Assembly: GCA_963703385.1 (NCBI GenBank)
Contig: OY969816.1
Location: 992,001 to 1,056,000 of the forward strand
Source of the DNA: Rhodoblastus sp963703385
GTDB taxonomy: Bacteria; Pseudomonadota; Alphaproteobacteria; Rhizobiales; Beijerinckiaceae
Direction: 5' to 3'
Length of the DNA: 64,000 bases
Shown here: in pieces, positions 44,584 through 53,959 of the stretch
How the letters are laid out: each line of letters opens with the position of its first letter
Position numbering within the stretch: position 1 is the first letter of the stretch
Translations under genes and position numbers: made by a program
The notes under the pieces: model-generated
What the model was told of the DNA's origin: nothing
Seen by the model: only the letters and a program-made list of their open reading frames with translations
The model's database searches: none

Positions 44584-45656
44584 TGCATTTCCTGAGTCAC
44601 GGGCGCGGCCGTTCCGGCGGCGCAAGCCTCGATGATGGCGTGTTGAAGTTTGAGCCCATCCAGGGCGCTGGTCGGTCCTATTGGCTCGAGCGCCGCGATG
44701 TCACCGCCAATGGCCGCAGCGAAACGCGCGAAGACCTCATCATTGCCGTAAAACAATTTGCCCTGGAGGTGGGGCAGGCCGCTGGTGACATGTTGCAGCC
44801 AATGCTGAAACGTCGCCACGAAGCTGGTCGTGACGACCTGTTTCGTGGCGTGGGCGCCGTCATTCGGCAGCGAAATATAAATGTCGCGGAAGACGTCGAC
44901 GATTCCGAGCCGTTTTTCCCCGAACACCAGCAGATGCCATTCGCTGACCGGGCTTTCGAAATTGCAGCTGAGGTGAATTGGATAATTTTTTCCGGATTCG
45001 AACCAGGCGTCGAGGCGGGCCGGCGTGGTCAGGCCGCGCAGACTTTTAACGCTCATCGCCTGCGACAGGCGGAGAGGACCGGCCACAGCCCGCATCAAAT
45101 AGAGCAGGTGCGGGCTTTCATCGTAAAAAAGGCCGAGCGGCAAATCCTCGTACCATTCCGGCAGCCGCCGCGCCGGATTGCCGTATTGCACCGCATCTAT
45201 GCCGCGCACGGCGCCGAGCGCGCCGCTGGCGATGTCGACAAGCAGTCGCTTGGTTGAGCGGGCGAACTGGAAATTATGGACATTGGCCAGCTGCTTGTTC
45301 AGTTTTTTCGCCGTCGCGACGAGGTCCTCCCCCTCGGGAACGCTCATGGTGAACGGCTTTTCGGTCAATACATGTTTGCCGAGTTCGAGCGCCTCTTTGA
45401 CTAGCCTGTAATGCGCCATCGGCGCCGTCGCGACGGTCAAAGCGTCGACCTCGCCGATCCAAGATACATCCTTGAGCGCGCCGGCCTGTGCGAAGCGCCG
45501 TAGCCCCAGCTTTTTCGCCACAGCCTCGGCGCGTCCGGGTTTGCGATCGATCACGCCGACAATATCGAAAAGCGGGCTGGCGCGCAGCACCGGCAGATGA
45601 CGATGCTGCGAAACCCAGCCGCAGCCGACGACGGCGATTTTAGTAACCGACGGCAC
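44580..45656 (-). CDS. Gfo/Idh/MocA-family sugar oxidoreductase
   Basis: A 358-residue NAD(P)-dependent oxidoreductase. Rossmann motif AVVGCGWVSQHRHLP near the N-terminus; ALELGKHVLTEKPFTMS contains the EKP motif with the catalytic lysine; the C-terminal alpha/beta domain follows. Enzymes of this family oxidise or reduce sugars and nucleotide sugars. The start overlaps the GT2 gene by 17 bases, and the end overlaps the methyltransferase start, indicating a tight operon. Confidence 0.9.
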   Translation of the reverse strand: MPSVTKIAVVGCGWVSQHRHLPVLRASPLFDIVGVIDRKPGRAEAVAKKLGLRRFAQAGALKDVSWIGEVDALTVATAPMAHYRLVKEALELGKHVLTEKPFTMSVPEGEDLVATAKKLNKQLANVHNFQFARSTKRLLVDIASGALGAVRGIDAVQYGNPARRLPEWYEDLPLGLFYDESPHLLYLMRAVAGPLRLSQAMSVKSLRGLTTPARLDAWFESGKNYPIHLSCNFESPVSEWHLLVFGEKRLGIVDVFRDIYISLPNDGAHATKQVVTTSFVATFQHWLQHVTSGLPHLQGKLFYGNDEVFARFAAAIGGDIAALEPIGPTSALDGLKLQHAIIEACAAGTAAPVTQEMQ

Positions 45657-46923
45657 GGGCGAGTTCCTTTTCCTTCTTCGGGTCGCAGCTTTTGGCTTCC
45701 GCGAGCGGCAGACCCTCGGTGGTCAAGAATTCCGCCTCATGGCCATTGACGATGGCGAGCAGTAATCCGCCCAAGACGTTTTGCGCGCCGATGACGACCA
45801 GCGTTGTGCCCATGACGGCGGGCTGCACATTGCCGATGACGCCGAAATGTCGCTGCGACCAATAGCTGACAACTGAAAGCAGGATCGCTAGACCGGCGGC
45901 GAAAACAAGCACGCCGGCGACCAGCATGGTTTCGAGCGAGATCCAGTTCTTGAATCGCGTTTCCCATTTTGAGGCGAGACGATAACCCTGCCGCCGCCCG
46001 TGCAAATGGGTCGCGGCGGCGAAAAGACCGCCCATATGGCTTAAGCTCAACAGGCCTCCCGCCAGAATGACCCAATAATTGCCGAACAGCGCGGTCGCGC
46101 CTTCGCCCTTGAGTTCCTCCGCCGCGGCGAAACCCCAGATGGAGAGCGACAGCAAGGCCGCCAAAATGGCGGGAGCGGCGAAAGCCCAGCTCGGGCTCAG
46201 CATGAACAGATAACGCAGGTGGCGCCAGCCGTCGCGCCAGGGGCGCAGATGGGGCGGGCGGTCGCGGAGGTCAGGCAACAGCTTGGCCGGCGTCTCGGCG
46301 ATCTTCTCGCCCTTGAGCGCGGCCTTGATCACCATTTCGCTGGCGAATTCCATCCCCGAACTGTTCAGATCGAGGCGTTCGAAACATTCCCTGGTCAATG
46401 CGCGCAAGCCGCAATGGGCGTCGCTGACGCCGGCGCGGAAGAACACGTTCAGAACGCCGGTGAGGACCGGATTGCCGATATAACGGTTTTTCCAGGGCAT
46501 GGCGCCGGGCGCGATGCCTGCCTTGAAGCGAGAGCCCATGCACAAATCGGCGCCTTGCGCCAAACGTTCGACCATAGCCACGGCGTCGCGGAAATCATAG
46601 GAGCCGTCGGCGTCGCCCATGACCAGGAAACGGCCGTTCGCCGAGCGCATGCCGTGGGCGACCGCCGCGCCATAGCCGCGCGCCGGACAATGCGCGACCG
46701 TCGCGCCGAGCGCCCGCGCGATCATCTGGCTGCCGTCGTCGCTGCCGTTGTCGGAAATGACGATTTCCCCGGTCAGCCCAAGCCGGTCGCGCATTTGCGC
46801 GAGCGCTTCGCGGGCGTTGGCGATGCAATGCGGCAGGCTGAGCGCCTCGTTGAGGCAGGGCATGACGATGGAAACGTCGATTCCTGCCGGCCAGGCCTCA
46901 TCCACAGCCGCGAGCTTGGTCAT
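45640..46923 (-). CDS. Membrane glycosyltransferase family 2 (GtrB/DPM-like)
   Basis: A 427-residue protein. The N-terminal GT-A domain (VSIVMPCLNEALSLPHCI, GEIVISDNGSDDGSQ, ARGYGAAVAHGMRSA, VMGDADGSYDF with the DxD metal site) resembles polyprenyl-phosphate sugar synthases. About four membrane helices follow (WAFAAPAILAALLSLSIWGF, YWVILAGGLLSLSHMG, MLVAGVLVFAAGLAILLSVV, TTLVVIGAQNVLGGLLLAIV). ATG 46923 is preceded by GGAGAG. First gene of the operon. It probably makes an undecaprenyl-phosphate-linked sugar used with the GtrA protein. Confidence 0.88.
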   Translation of the reverse strand: MTKLAAVDEAWPAGIDVSIVMPCLNEALSLPHCIANAREALAQMRDRLGLTGEIVISDNGSDDGSQMIARALGATVAHCPARGYGAAVAHGMRSANGRFLVMGDADGSYDFRDAVAMVERLAQGADLCMGSRFKAGIAPGAMPWKNRYIGNPVLTGVLNVFFRAGVSDAHCGLRALTRECFERLDLNSSGMEFASEMVIKAALKGEKIAETPAKLLPDLRDRPPHLRPWRDGWRHLRYLFMLSPSWAFAAPAILAALLSLSIWGFAAAEELKGEGATALFGNYWVILAGGLLSLSHMGGLFAAATHLHGRRQGYRLASKWETRFKNWISLETMLVAGVLVFAAGLAILLSVVSYWSQRHFGVIGNVQPAVMGTTLVVIGAQNVLGGLLLAIVNGHEAEFLTTEGLPLAEAKSCDPKKEKELARAVGY

Positions 46924-47081
46924 GTTCGAACTCTCCGCGGGCGCGCGCAAATTCGCGCCGCACGCGACGATATGAGAGGGCGTTTAAGATTTGCCTACCG
47001 CGCCCGCGCGCGCCCGCCTGCTCAAGAATTTTGCAAGGAATTTCGGTCAGTCTCCGTCAGCCTCAAGAACTCCGGGTTACG

Positions 47082-49079
47082 ATGAATTTTTTCTGGTTCG
47101 ATTTCTCGGCGACCTTCGGCTCTGTCCTGATCTTCCTGATCATTTTGCTGGGCGGCGGCGCATTTTTCGCCCGGCTTCTTCGCTTTCCCGGATTTGACGG
47201 CGCCGTCGGTCTGGAGCGCGCCGGCCAGGCCCTGCTTTGCGGATTTGCCTGCCTTCCGGCGACGCTCGATCTCGCCGGGCGCTTCGGCGTCGCGGCGATG
47301 GTCGGGACCGCGGGTCTGGCGACGGCCGCCGGCGCGCCGGCCCTGTTGCGCGGCGGGGCCTGGCGGCCGTCCCGCGCGCAGATCGGCTGGCTCCTGGCCG
47401 CGCTGGGCTGGGTCGTGGTTTCGATCGTCCTGCTGATCGATTGGCCGCATGGGTCGGGCCTGTTTCACAGCTCGACCTCGGACGATTATGTCAAACATGC
47501 CGAAACCACCTGGTCGATCGCGCAAAGCGCGACACCGCCGTGGAACCCGACCTTTTTCTCGCCCGGCGCCAAGGTTTCCTATTACTACTTCTATTACACA
47601 CTGACGGCCGTGGTCGATGTCGTCGCCGGGGCCCTGTTCGGCGCCGGGGCGCGTCATGCCGCCTATGCCGGCGCGAGCGTCGCCCTGATCGCCGTTTTCG
47701 CGCTGCTGCATGAATTGTGGAAACGCTCGGGCGTGGACGAGGCGGTCGGCGCGCAATCCTCCCAACGTTCGGCGACGCTGTGGATCGCGGTCCTGCTTCT
47801 AACCGCCGGCCTCGACCTGTTTCCGATCTACGCCACTTATCACGTCCGGGGTTCTCTTCCCGAATATGTGGCCGGCTGGGCGGAGGAGATCACGCCCTGG
47901 CTGCTGTCCGCGATCTGGGTGCCTCATCACGTCGCGGGGCTCGTCGCCGCCTTTGTCGGTTTCATGGCCCTGGCGCGGCCCGCGGAATTCGACCCGCGCC
48001 GCACGCTTCTCGCCGCGCTCGCTTTCGCCTCGACGGCGGGCATGTCGGTTTATGTCGGCATGGCGGCGGCGCTGGCGGCCGGCCTGTGGCTGATCGCGCT
48101 GCTGATCCGCCGGCGCCTATGGGACGCGGTCAATCTGGCTGTCGCTGGCCTCGGCGCCGGCGTGCTCGCGGCACCCTGGCTGATGACCATGATGGGGCGG
48201 ATGTCCGGTCCGTCGCCGATCGAATTCGCGTTGCGCAATCACCAGAAAGTGCAGGACGTCGCGGGCAGTCCGGTCACGACGATCGCGGCGCAGGTCGTCT
48301 CGATGCTCGTTATTTACACCCTCCAACTGGGCATCTTCGCCCTGGGCGCCGGCGCCTATTGGGAAAGGGCCGGCCGCAGGGGGATCAGGAACGACATGGG
48401 AATGGTCCTGGTCCTCGGGACGGTCTCGTCCTTCCTGATCGGCTCATTCCTGCGCTCGTCGATCCTCAACAACGATCTGGGCTGGCGTGCAATGCTGTTC
48501 GCCCAGGCGGCGATGCTGGTGTGGACGGTCGCGGCGATCCGGGCGGGCGCGCTCTTCGATAGCTGGCGGACGGTCTCGCTCGCCGCGTTCTGCCTGGTTG
48601 CGGGCTTCGGCTATAACCTCTTCATACTGAGCCACGATCGCTTCGCGCGCTTCGGCAATGAAAACCAGCGCGCTCTGACCGCCGACTCGCGCGCGGCTTG
48701 GGCTTGGCTCGACCAAAGCCTGCCGAAGGGCTCCGTGGTTCAGGCGCAGCCGGATATCAGGCGTTCGATCGATTTTGGGCTCTACGGCGTCTTTCCGACG
48801 CCGGTCGCCGACCAGGACGTCGGTCAGCTGTTCGGCGCCTCCGAAAGCGCGGTGACGGCGCGGATCGCGGAAATGAAGCCGATCTTCGCCGACCGCGATT
48901 TCCCGCTCGACAAGGTCAGGGCGATCGCGGAACGGCGGGATCTTGCCGCCATCGTCGTGTCCGCAAACGATCCGGCCTTCGATGCGCCCAATGCCTGGAC
49001 CGCCCGGATGCGGCCGGCTTTTTCGAACTCCGCAGGTGCGGGTCTATCTGATGAAGGAGGCGCCCGTGCCGCCCGCTGA
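47082..49079 (+). CDS. Large polytopic membrane protein (DUF2298/YYY-like)
   Basis: A 665-residue membrane protein with about 12-14 helices. The loop SSTSDDYVKHAETTWSIA and then KVSYYYFYYTLTAVVDVV resembles the tyrosine-rich YYY signature of the DUF2298 (Chlor_Arch_YYY) family and GT-C-like enzymes. The C-terminal ~110 residues are soluble. Divergent from the GT2 operon, so likely part of the same locus. The last residues (AGAGLSDEGGARAAR) look unlike a family end, whereas the next frame reads QVRVYLMKE; a single-base shift near 49030 is possible. Family placement is tentative. Confidence 0.68.
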   Translation: MNFFWFDFSATFGSVLIFLIILLGGGAFFARLLRFPGFDGAVGLERAGQALLCGFACLPATLDLAGRFGVAAMVGTAGLATAAGAPALLRGGAWRPSRAQIGWLLAALGWVVVSIVLLIDWPHGSGLFHSSTSDDYVKHAETTWSIAQSATPPWNPTFFSPGAKVSYYYFYYTLTAVVDVVAGALFGAGARHAAYAGASVALIAVFALLHELWKRSGVDEAVGAQSSQRSATLWIAVLLLTAGLDLFPIYATYHVRGSLPEYVAGWAEEITPWLLSAIWVPHHVAGLVAAFVGFMALARPAEFDPRRTLLAALAFASTAGMSVYVGMAAALAAGLWLIALLIRRRLWDAVNLAVAGLGAGVLAAPWLMTMMGRMSGPSPIEFALRNHQKVQDVAGSPVTTIAAQVVSMLVIYTLQLGIFALGAGAYWERAGRRGIRNDMGMVLVLGTVSSFLIGSFLRSSILNNDLGWRAMLFAQAAMLVWTVAAIRAGALFDSWRTVSLAAFCLVAGFGYNLFILSHDRFARFGNENQRALTADSRAAWAWLDQSLPKGSVVQAQPDIRRSIDFGLYGVFPTPVADQDVGQLFGASESAVTARIAEMKPIFADRDFPLDKVRAIAERRDLAAIVVSANDPAFDAPNAWTARMRPAFSNSAGAGLSDEGGARAAR

Positions 49080-49650
49080 CCGGGGAAGCGCCGTCCGGCA
49101 GATCGCCGCTCTGGCCGGGCTCTATGCCGCCGCCTTGATTCTCGGCGGCGCGATTTTCGTCGGCCTGTTTCAGCTCGACGCCTTTTCGCGGGTGGGCATC
49201 CTGTTCTATCGCGGCCTCTATGCGCTCGCAGCGACTTTTTTGTTGCTGGCGCTGGCGCTGGCGCTCGGCGTCATCGGGCGCCGGCTGCCGAGGAACTTGG
49301 CTCCCCGGGCGCGCGATGTCTTTGGCGCGGCGACGGTCGCGGTCTCGCTGCTCTGCGCGGCTTTCGTCCTCGGGCCCGTGACGGTGGACCGCTCGATCTC
49401 CGTCTTCATGCTCTCGCGCTTCGACGCGCATTCGCCGATGACGGAGCAGCAGGCGCGCGACGCCTTCGTCTCGACCTATGTCGACGATTGGGCGCAGATC
49501 GGGCGGCGCCTGCGCGAACAGGAAATTTCCGGCAATCTGCGGCAGACCCCGCAAGGCTGGCAAATCACGCCGCAGGGGCGGGCTTTTATGCGCACGGCGC
49601 GCGTTGTGTCCCGGCTGTTTGACGCCGACCCGCGTTTCGTCGGGCGCTAA
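49066..49650 (+). CDS. Hypothetical membrane protein
   Basis: A 194-residue protein with three or four N-terminal hydrophobic helices (AALAGLYAAALILGGAIFVGLF, GLYALAATFLLLALALALGVIG, AATVAVSLLCAAFVLGP) followed by a soluble C-terminal region of ~90 residues with an RDAFVSTYVDDWAQIGRRLREQE helix. The GTG at 49066 is chosen for the AAGGAGG five bases upstream; it overlaps the preceding gene by 14 bases. No family recognised; by position it belongs with the upstream membrane protein. Confidence 0.6.
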   Translation: MPPADRGSAVRQIAALAGLYAAALILGGAIFVGLFQLDAFSRVGILFYRGLYALAATFLLLALALALGVIGRRLPRNLAPRARDVFGAATVAVSLLCAAFVLGPVTVDRSISVFMLSRFDAHSPMTEQQARDAFVSTYVDDWAQIGRRLREQEISGNLRQTPQGWQITPQGRAFMRTARVVSRLFDADPRFVGR

Positions 49651-51524
49651 TTCCCCGTCATCGCCTCAAACTCGGAAGACAGCTCCAGCCATTCCTCCTC
49701 AGCCGCGTCAAGCGCGCGCTGGAGGTCGGCGCGCTGTTGCGAGAGCTTGGTCGCATCGGCCGGATTGCGCTCGAAGGCGCGGGGATCGGACAGCATCAGA
49801 TCGACGCGGGCGATCAAGTCGGAGAAGCGCGTCATTTTCTCCTCCGCCGCCCTGACCTTGCGGAGAATCGGCGCCGCGTCCCTGCGTGTTTTGGCTGCGT
49901 CGCGCCGCGGCTCGGCGGGCGCCTCGCGCTTTTTCTCGGCGCTCTCCTTCTGGCTTTTGCGCGCGGAATCGAGCACGAATTTGCGGTAATCCGCCATGTC
50001 GCCGTCGAAGGCCTGCACCTTGCCGTCGGCCACCAGCCACAGCCGGTCGGCGCAGGCTTCTAGCAGATATTGGTCGTGCGAGATGAGGATCACCGCGCCC
50101 GAAAATTCGTTGATCGCCTCGGCGAGCGCCGCGCGACTGTCGATGTCGAGATGATTTGTGGGCTCGTCGAGGATCAGGAGATGCGGGCCGTTGAAAGTGG
50201 CGAGGCCCATGAGCAGCCTCGCCTTTTCGCCGCCGGACAGGCTGGCGACCTTGGTGTCGGCCTTCACGTTCGGAAAGCCGATCCGGGCGGCGCGGGCGCG
50301 GATTTTGGACTCCGGCGCGTCGGGCGTCAGGCGCTGGACGGCCAGAAAGGGGGTGTCGTCGAGGTTGAGGTCCTCGACCTGGTGCTGGGCGAAAAAGCCG
50401 GCCTCCAGCTTGGCCGACTTTCGCAGTTCGCCCGATAAAGGCGCGAGCCTGCCGCCCAAAAGCTTGGCGAAGGTCGATTTGCCATTGCCGTTGGCGCCGA
50501 GCAGGCCGATGCGGTCGTCGTTGGAAAGGCTCAGCGAGAGCCCCGAAAGGACGGCGCGTTCGCCATAGCCGACCGCGACCTTCTCCATGGCGATGATCGG
50601 CGGCGACAGCGGCTTTTCCGGCGAGGGCAAGGAGAAGGGCAGCGCGCCCTCGTCGACGATCGCTTCGACGCTTTCCATTTTCTCCAGCATTTTCAGGCGC
50701 GACTGCGCCTGACGCGCCTTGGTCGCCTTGGCGCGGAAACGATCCACGAAAGCCTGGAGATGGGCGCGGCGCTCCTGCTGTTTCTTGACGAACTTGGCCT
50801 GGAGCATTTTCGCCTCGGCGCGCTGGCGGGCGAAGGAATCGTAATTGCCGCGATAGAGCTGCAATTTGGCGCGGTCGAGATGGACGATATGGTCGCAGAC
50901 GTCGTTCAACAGGTCGCGGTCATGGCTGATGACCACGACGGTCGCCGGATAATGGGCGAGATAGTCGATCAGCCACAGCGCGCCTTCGAGGTCGAGATAG
51001 TTGGTCGGCTCGTCGAGCAGGAGCAGGTCGGGCCGCGAAAACAGGATCGCCGCGAGGGCGACGCGCATCCTCCAGCCCCCGGAAAACTCCTTTAACGCGC
51101 GATTTTGCGCTTCTTCGTCAAAACCCAGGCCCGAAAGAATTTCGGCGGCGCGCGCGGGCGCGGCATGGGCCTCGATATCGGCGAGCCGCACATGGATGTC
51201 CGCGATACGATGTGGGTCCTGTGCGGTTTCGGCTTCTTCCAGCAGGGCGCTGCGTTCGGAATCGGCGGCAAGCACGAAGTCGATCAGCTTGCCGTCGCCC
51301 CCCGGCGCCTCCTGCTCGACCCGGCCGATGCGTGCGCCGCGCGGCAGCTGGATGGTCCCGCTCTCCGCCGCGATCTCGTTGCAGATCAGCCGGAACAGCG
51401 TGGTCTTGCCGGCGCCGTTGCGCCCGACAAAGCCGACCTTGGCGCGCTCAGGCAGCGCCAGGCCGGCGGAATCGAACAGCAGTCGCGGCCCAAGCCGGTA
51501 GGTCAGGTCGGTGAGGGTGAGCAT
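49647..51524 (-). CDS. ABC-F family ATPase
   Basis: A 625-residue soluble protein with two ABC ATPase domains, no membrane segments, typical of ABC-F translation factors. Domain 1: GRNGAGKTTLF Walker A, FSGGWRMRVALA signature, LLLLDEPTNYLDL Walker B. Linker with the charged P-site tRNA-interaction motif around residues 240-300. Domain 2: GANGNGKSTFAK, LSGGEKARLLMG, LLILDEPTNHLDI. A charged coiled-coil C-terminal extension (~90 residues) resembles Uup/YheS. Its stop overlaps the convergent membrane-protein gene by 4 bases. Confidence 0.93.
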   Translation of the reverse strand: MLTLTDLTYRLGPRLLFDSAGLALPERAKVGFVGRNGAGKTTLFRLICNEIAAESGTIQLPRGARIGRVEQEAPGGDGKLIDFVLAADSERSALLEEAETAQDPHRIADIHVRLADIEAHAAPARAAEILSGLGFDEEAQNRALKEFSGGWRMRVALAAILFSRPDLLLLDEPTNYLDLEGALWLIDYLAHYPATVVVISHDRDLLNDVCDHIVHLDRAKLQLYRGNYDSFARQRAEAKMLQAKFVKKQQERRAHLQAFVDRFRAKATKARQAQSRLKMLEKMESVEAIVDEGALPFSLPSPEKPLSPPIIAMEKVAVGYGERAVLSGLSLSLSNDDRIGLLGANGNGKSTFAKLLGGRLAPLSGELRKSAKLEAGFFAQHQVEDLNLDDTPFLAVQRLTPDAPESKIRARAARIGFPNVKADTKVASLSGGEKARLLMGLATFNGPHLLILDEPTNHLDIDSRAALAEAINEFSGAVILISHDQYLLEACADRLWLVADGKVQAFDGDMADYRKFVLDSARKSQKESAEKKREAPAEPRRDAAKTRRDAAPILRKVRAAEEKMTRFSDLIARVDLMLSDPRAFERNPADATKLSQQRADLQRALDAAEEEWLELSSEFEAMTGN

Positions 51525-51579
51525 GTTCTATCGGACGGCAGGCGGAGTCCTTCTCCCGAAAGGGAAGAAGAAGTCGCCA

Positions 51580-52347
51580 TCAGCAGCTGGTCTTGCCGCA
51601 TTTGGCCATGGCGTCGACCCGCAATTTCAGCTCGTCATAGCCCACGGCGCCGACGACGGCCTCGCCGCCGATCACATAGGCGGGCGTGCCGCTGAGGCCG
51701 AGCGCGTCGCCGAGCTTGATATTTTCGGCGAGGCCGTCGTGAACCGAGGCGTCGCTCATGTCCTTCTCGATCCGCGCCATGTCGAGGCCCATGTTCCTGG
51801 CGACCGCAAGCGCCTGATCCTTGCCGACATGTCCGTGGCTGGACAGCAGTTTCTGGTGAAACTCGAAGAATTTCGCGCCCGAAACCTGCTTGCGCACGGC
51901 GGCGGCGACGCGCGCCGCCTCGACCGAATCCGGCCCCAGCACCGGGAAATCCGCCAGCACCACGCGCAGGTCGGGCTCGACTTTCAGCAGATTGTTGAGA
52001 TCGCCGAGCGCCCTTTTGCAATAGCCGCAATTGTAGTCGAAGAACTCGACCAGGGTGACCTTGCCGCCCAGATTGCCGACCACGCCGTTGAAGGGCGAGC
52101 GGAACAGGGCGTCCTTGTTGTTCTCGATGGCCTCGCGGTGAAGATCCGTTTCCTCCTGCTGTTGTTTCTTTTCGAGTTCGGTGGCGACCTCGCGCAGAAT
52201 CTCGGGATGTCCCAGCAGGTAGGAACGGACGATGGATTCGATCTCGGATTTCTGGGGCGCGGTGAATTCGCCGGCGCGCGCGGGCAAGGCGAAGGCGCTC
52301 AGACACAGGAACCCGGCGAACAGGGACCCAAGGCTCAGGAAGGACAT
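51580..52347 (-). CDS. DsbA-family thiol:disulfide oxidoreductase
   Basis: A 255-residue periplasmic thioredoxin-fold protein. Signal peptide at 1-25 (FLCLSAFALPARA). An N-terminal helical extension (PQKSEIESIVRSYLLGHPEIL) is typical of the ScsC/DsbG-like Com1 group. The active site is CGYC in EFFDYNCGYCKRA, with the cis-proline in GLSGTPAYVIG. Likely introduces or isomerises disulfides in exported proteins. ATG 52347 has GGAG at a good spacing. A second cysteine pair lies at the C-terminus (KCGKTSC). Confidence 0.9.
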   Translation of the reverse strand: MSFLSLGSLFAGFLCLSAFALPARAGEFTAPQKSEIESIVRSYLLGHPEILREVATELEKKQQQEETDLHREAIENNKDALFRSPFNGVVGNLGGKVTLVEFFDYNCGYCKRALGDLNNLLKVEPDLRVVLADFPVLGPDSVEAARVAAAVRKQVSGAKFFEFHQKLLSSHGHVGKDQALAVARNMGLDMARIEKDMSDASVHDGLAENIKLGDALGLSGTPAYVIGGEAVVGAVGYDELKLRVDAMAKCGKTSC

Positions 52348-52435
52348 GGACAACTCCAACGGAAAAATCTAACCCTCCTTAGCACTATTCGATCGGCGAG
52401 GTCGAATTGCGGCGCGGCTTTTTCCGGAAAATCCC

Positions 52436-53608
52436 ATGAACCAGAAGGCGCATGTCCTCCAATCTGCGCGGCGGGCCGCGATCGCGCCCTTCATCGCCAT
52501 GGACGTCAAGCGCGAGGCGAGCCTGATGGAGCAGGCCGGCGCGGCCATCGTCCATATGGAGGTGGGCGAGCCCTCGGCGCCGCCGCCGCGCCGCGTCCGC
52601 GAGGCGGCGATCGCGGCGCTCGGCGGACAGCCGGTCGGCTATACCGACGCCCTTGGGTTGGCGAGCCTGCGCGAGCGCATCGCCCGCCATTACCGCGAGT
52701 CCCATGGCGTGGCGGTCGATCCGGCGCGGGTGGCGGTGACGACCGGCTCTTCGGGCGGTTTCATCATGGCTTTTCTTGCGCTCTTCGATCCGGGCGCGCG
52801 GGTTGCGATCCAGAATCCCGGCTATCCGGCCTATCGCAATATTTTCGGCGCGCTGGGGCTCGAAGCGGTCGATCTGCCGGTCGATTCCTCCAACGGCTTC
52901 ACGGTCACGGCGGCGGCGGTGGAGAAAGCCGACGACGCCTTCCATCTCGACGGCCTGCTGCTGATGAGCCCGGCCAATCCGACCGGCGCCATGCAAAGCG
53001 CCGAATCCTTGCGCGAAATCGCGGAGGTCTGCGACCGGCGCGGCATAAAGTTCATTTCGGACGAGATCTATCACGGCCTGACCTATGACCGGCCGGCGCA
53101 AACCGCGCTGGCCTTTTCCGACCGCGTTGTTGTCGTGAACTCCTTCTCCAAATATTATTGCATGACCGGCTGGCGGATCGGCTGGCTGGTCGTTCCGCCC
53201 GAATTGCCGCGCGTGATCGAGCGCCTCCAGCAATCGCTGGCCATTTCGGCGCCGACCTTGTCGCAGATCGCGGCCCAGGCCGCCTTCGACGCCAGCGACG
53301 AACTGGAGGCGGTCAAGGCGGTCTATCGCCGCAATCGCGACATATTGCTCGACGGCCTGCCAGCGCTCGGGCTCGACGAACTCGCTCCCGCCGACGGCGC
53401 TTTCTACATTTATGTCGATGTCGGCCGTTTCACCGACGATTCGACGCGATTCTGCCACGAGTTGCTGCACCGGGCGGGGATCGCGGCGACGCCGGGCGTC
53501 GATTTCGACCCGCATCGCGGTTTGCGCGCCCTGCGCCTGTCCTATGCCGGCGCCGAAGCCGAAATGGTCGAAGCCTTGATGCGGCTGAAGGACTTTTTGC
53601 GGCGCTGA
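52436..53608 (+). CDS. Class I/II pyridoxal-phosphate aminotransferase
   Basis: A 390-residue fold-type I aminotransferase. EVGEPSAPPP near the N-terminus, GYTDALGLASLRERIARHY, the phosphate-binding TTGSSGGFI, NPGYPAYRNI, SPANPTGAM, ISDEIYHGL and the PLP lysine in NSFSKYYCMTGWRIGW are in normal order, ending with an arginine-bearing RLSYAGAE that binds the substrate carboxylate. Substrate specificity cannot be assigned. Divergent from the DsbA-like gene across 88 bases. Confidence 0.92.
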   Translation: MNQKAHVLQSARRAAIAPFIAMDVKREASLMEQAGAAIVHMEVGEPSAPPPRRVREAAIAALGGQPVGYTDALGLASLRERIARHYRESHGVAVDPARVAVTTGSSGGFIMAFLALFDPGARVAIQNPGYPAYRNIFGALGLEAVDLPVDSSNGFTVTAAAVEKADDAFHLDGLLLMSPANPTGAMQSAESLREIAEVCDRRGIKFISDEIYHGLTYDRPAQTALAFSDRVVVVNSFSKYYCMTGWRIGWLVVPPELPRVIERLQQSLAISAPTLSQIAAQAAFDASDELEAVKAVYRRNRDILLDGLPALGLDELAPADGAFYIYVDVGRFTDDSTRFCHELLHRAGIAATPGVDFDPHRGLRALRLSYAGAEAEMVEALMRLKDFLRR

Positions 53609-53959
53609 GGCAAGAATTCTGTGAATTGGCGACGGATTTCGCATCGCCGGAATGGGAATTCCCCATGAATCATGGCGAAATCCGAAGCTCGCCGGTCGCG
53701 GGTGTTGACGAATTGGCCGGCATGCCCAAATCTTAATCGTCGAACCTTCGGACGCGCGAGCTTGACCGCCACGCCAAGGGGTTGGCGCCCGGTTTGCATG
53801 GCGATCCAGGCCGACTCGGTCGGCAAGGGAGGCAAAACAAGGAGGGGTCCTTAACTTTCCCAAAATTTCCGCCGCAGGTTGACAATTCATAAACCATTCC
53901 GCGTTTCGATTGAATCGCGGGTGTTTCAGACGGCCGCGGCGGACGGAATGGAGGTCCTG
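53609..53959. other. Intergenic region
   Basis: 351 bases between the aminotransferase and the papain-like protease gene without a supported gene. TTGACA at 53879-53884 could be a -35 element for the downstream gene, but no good -10 follows at 17 bases. Small perfect inverted repeats such as GCCGAC-TCG-GTCGGC are present. Nothing else recognised. Confidence 0.5.
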
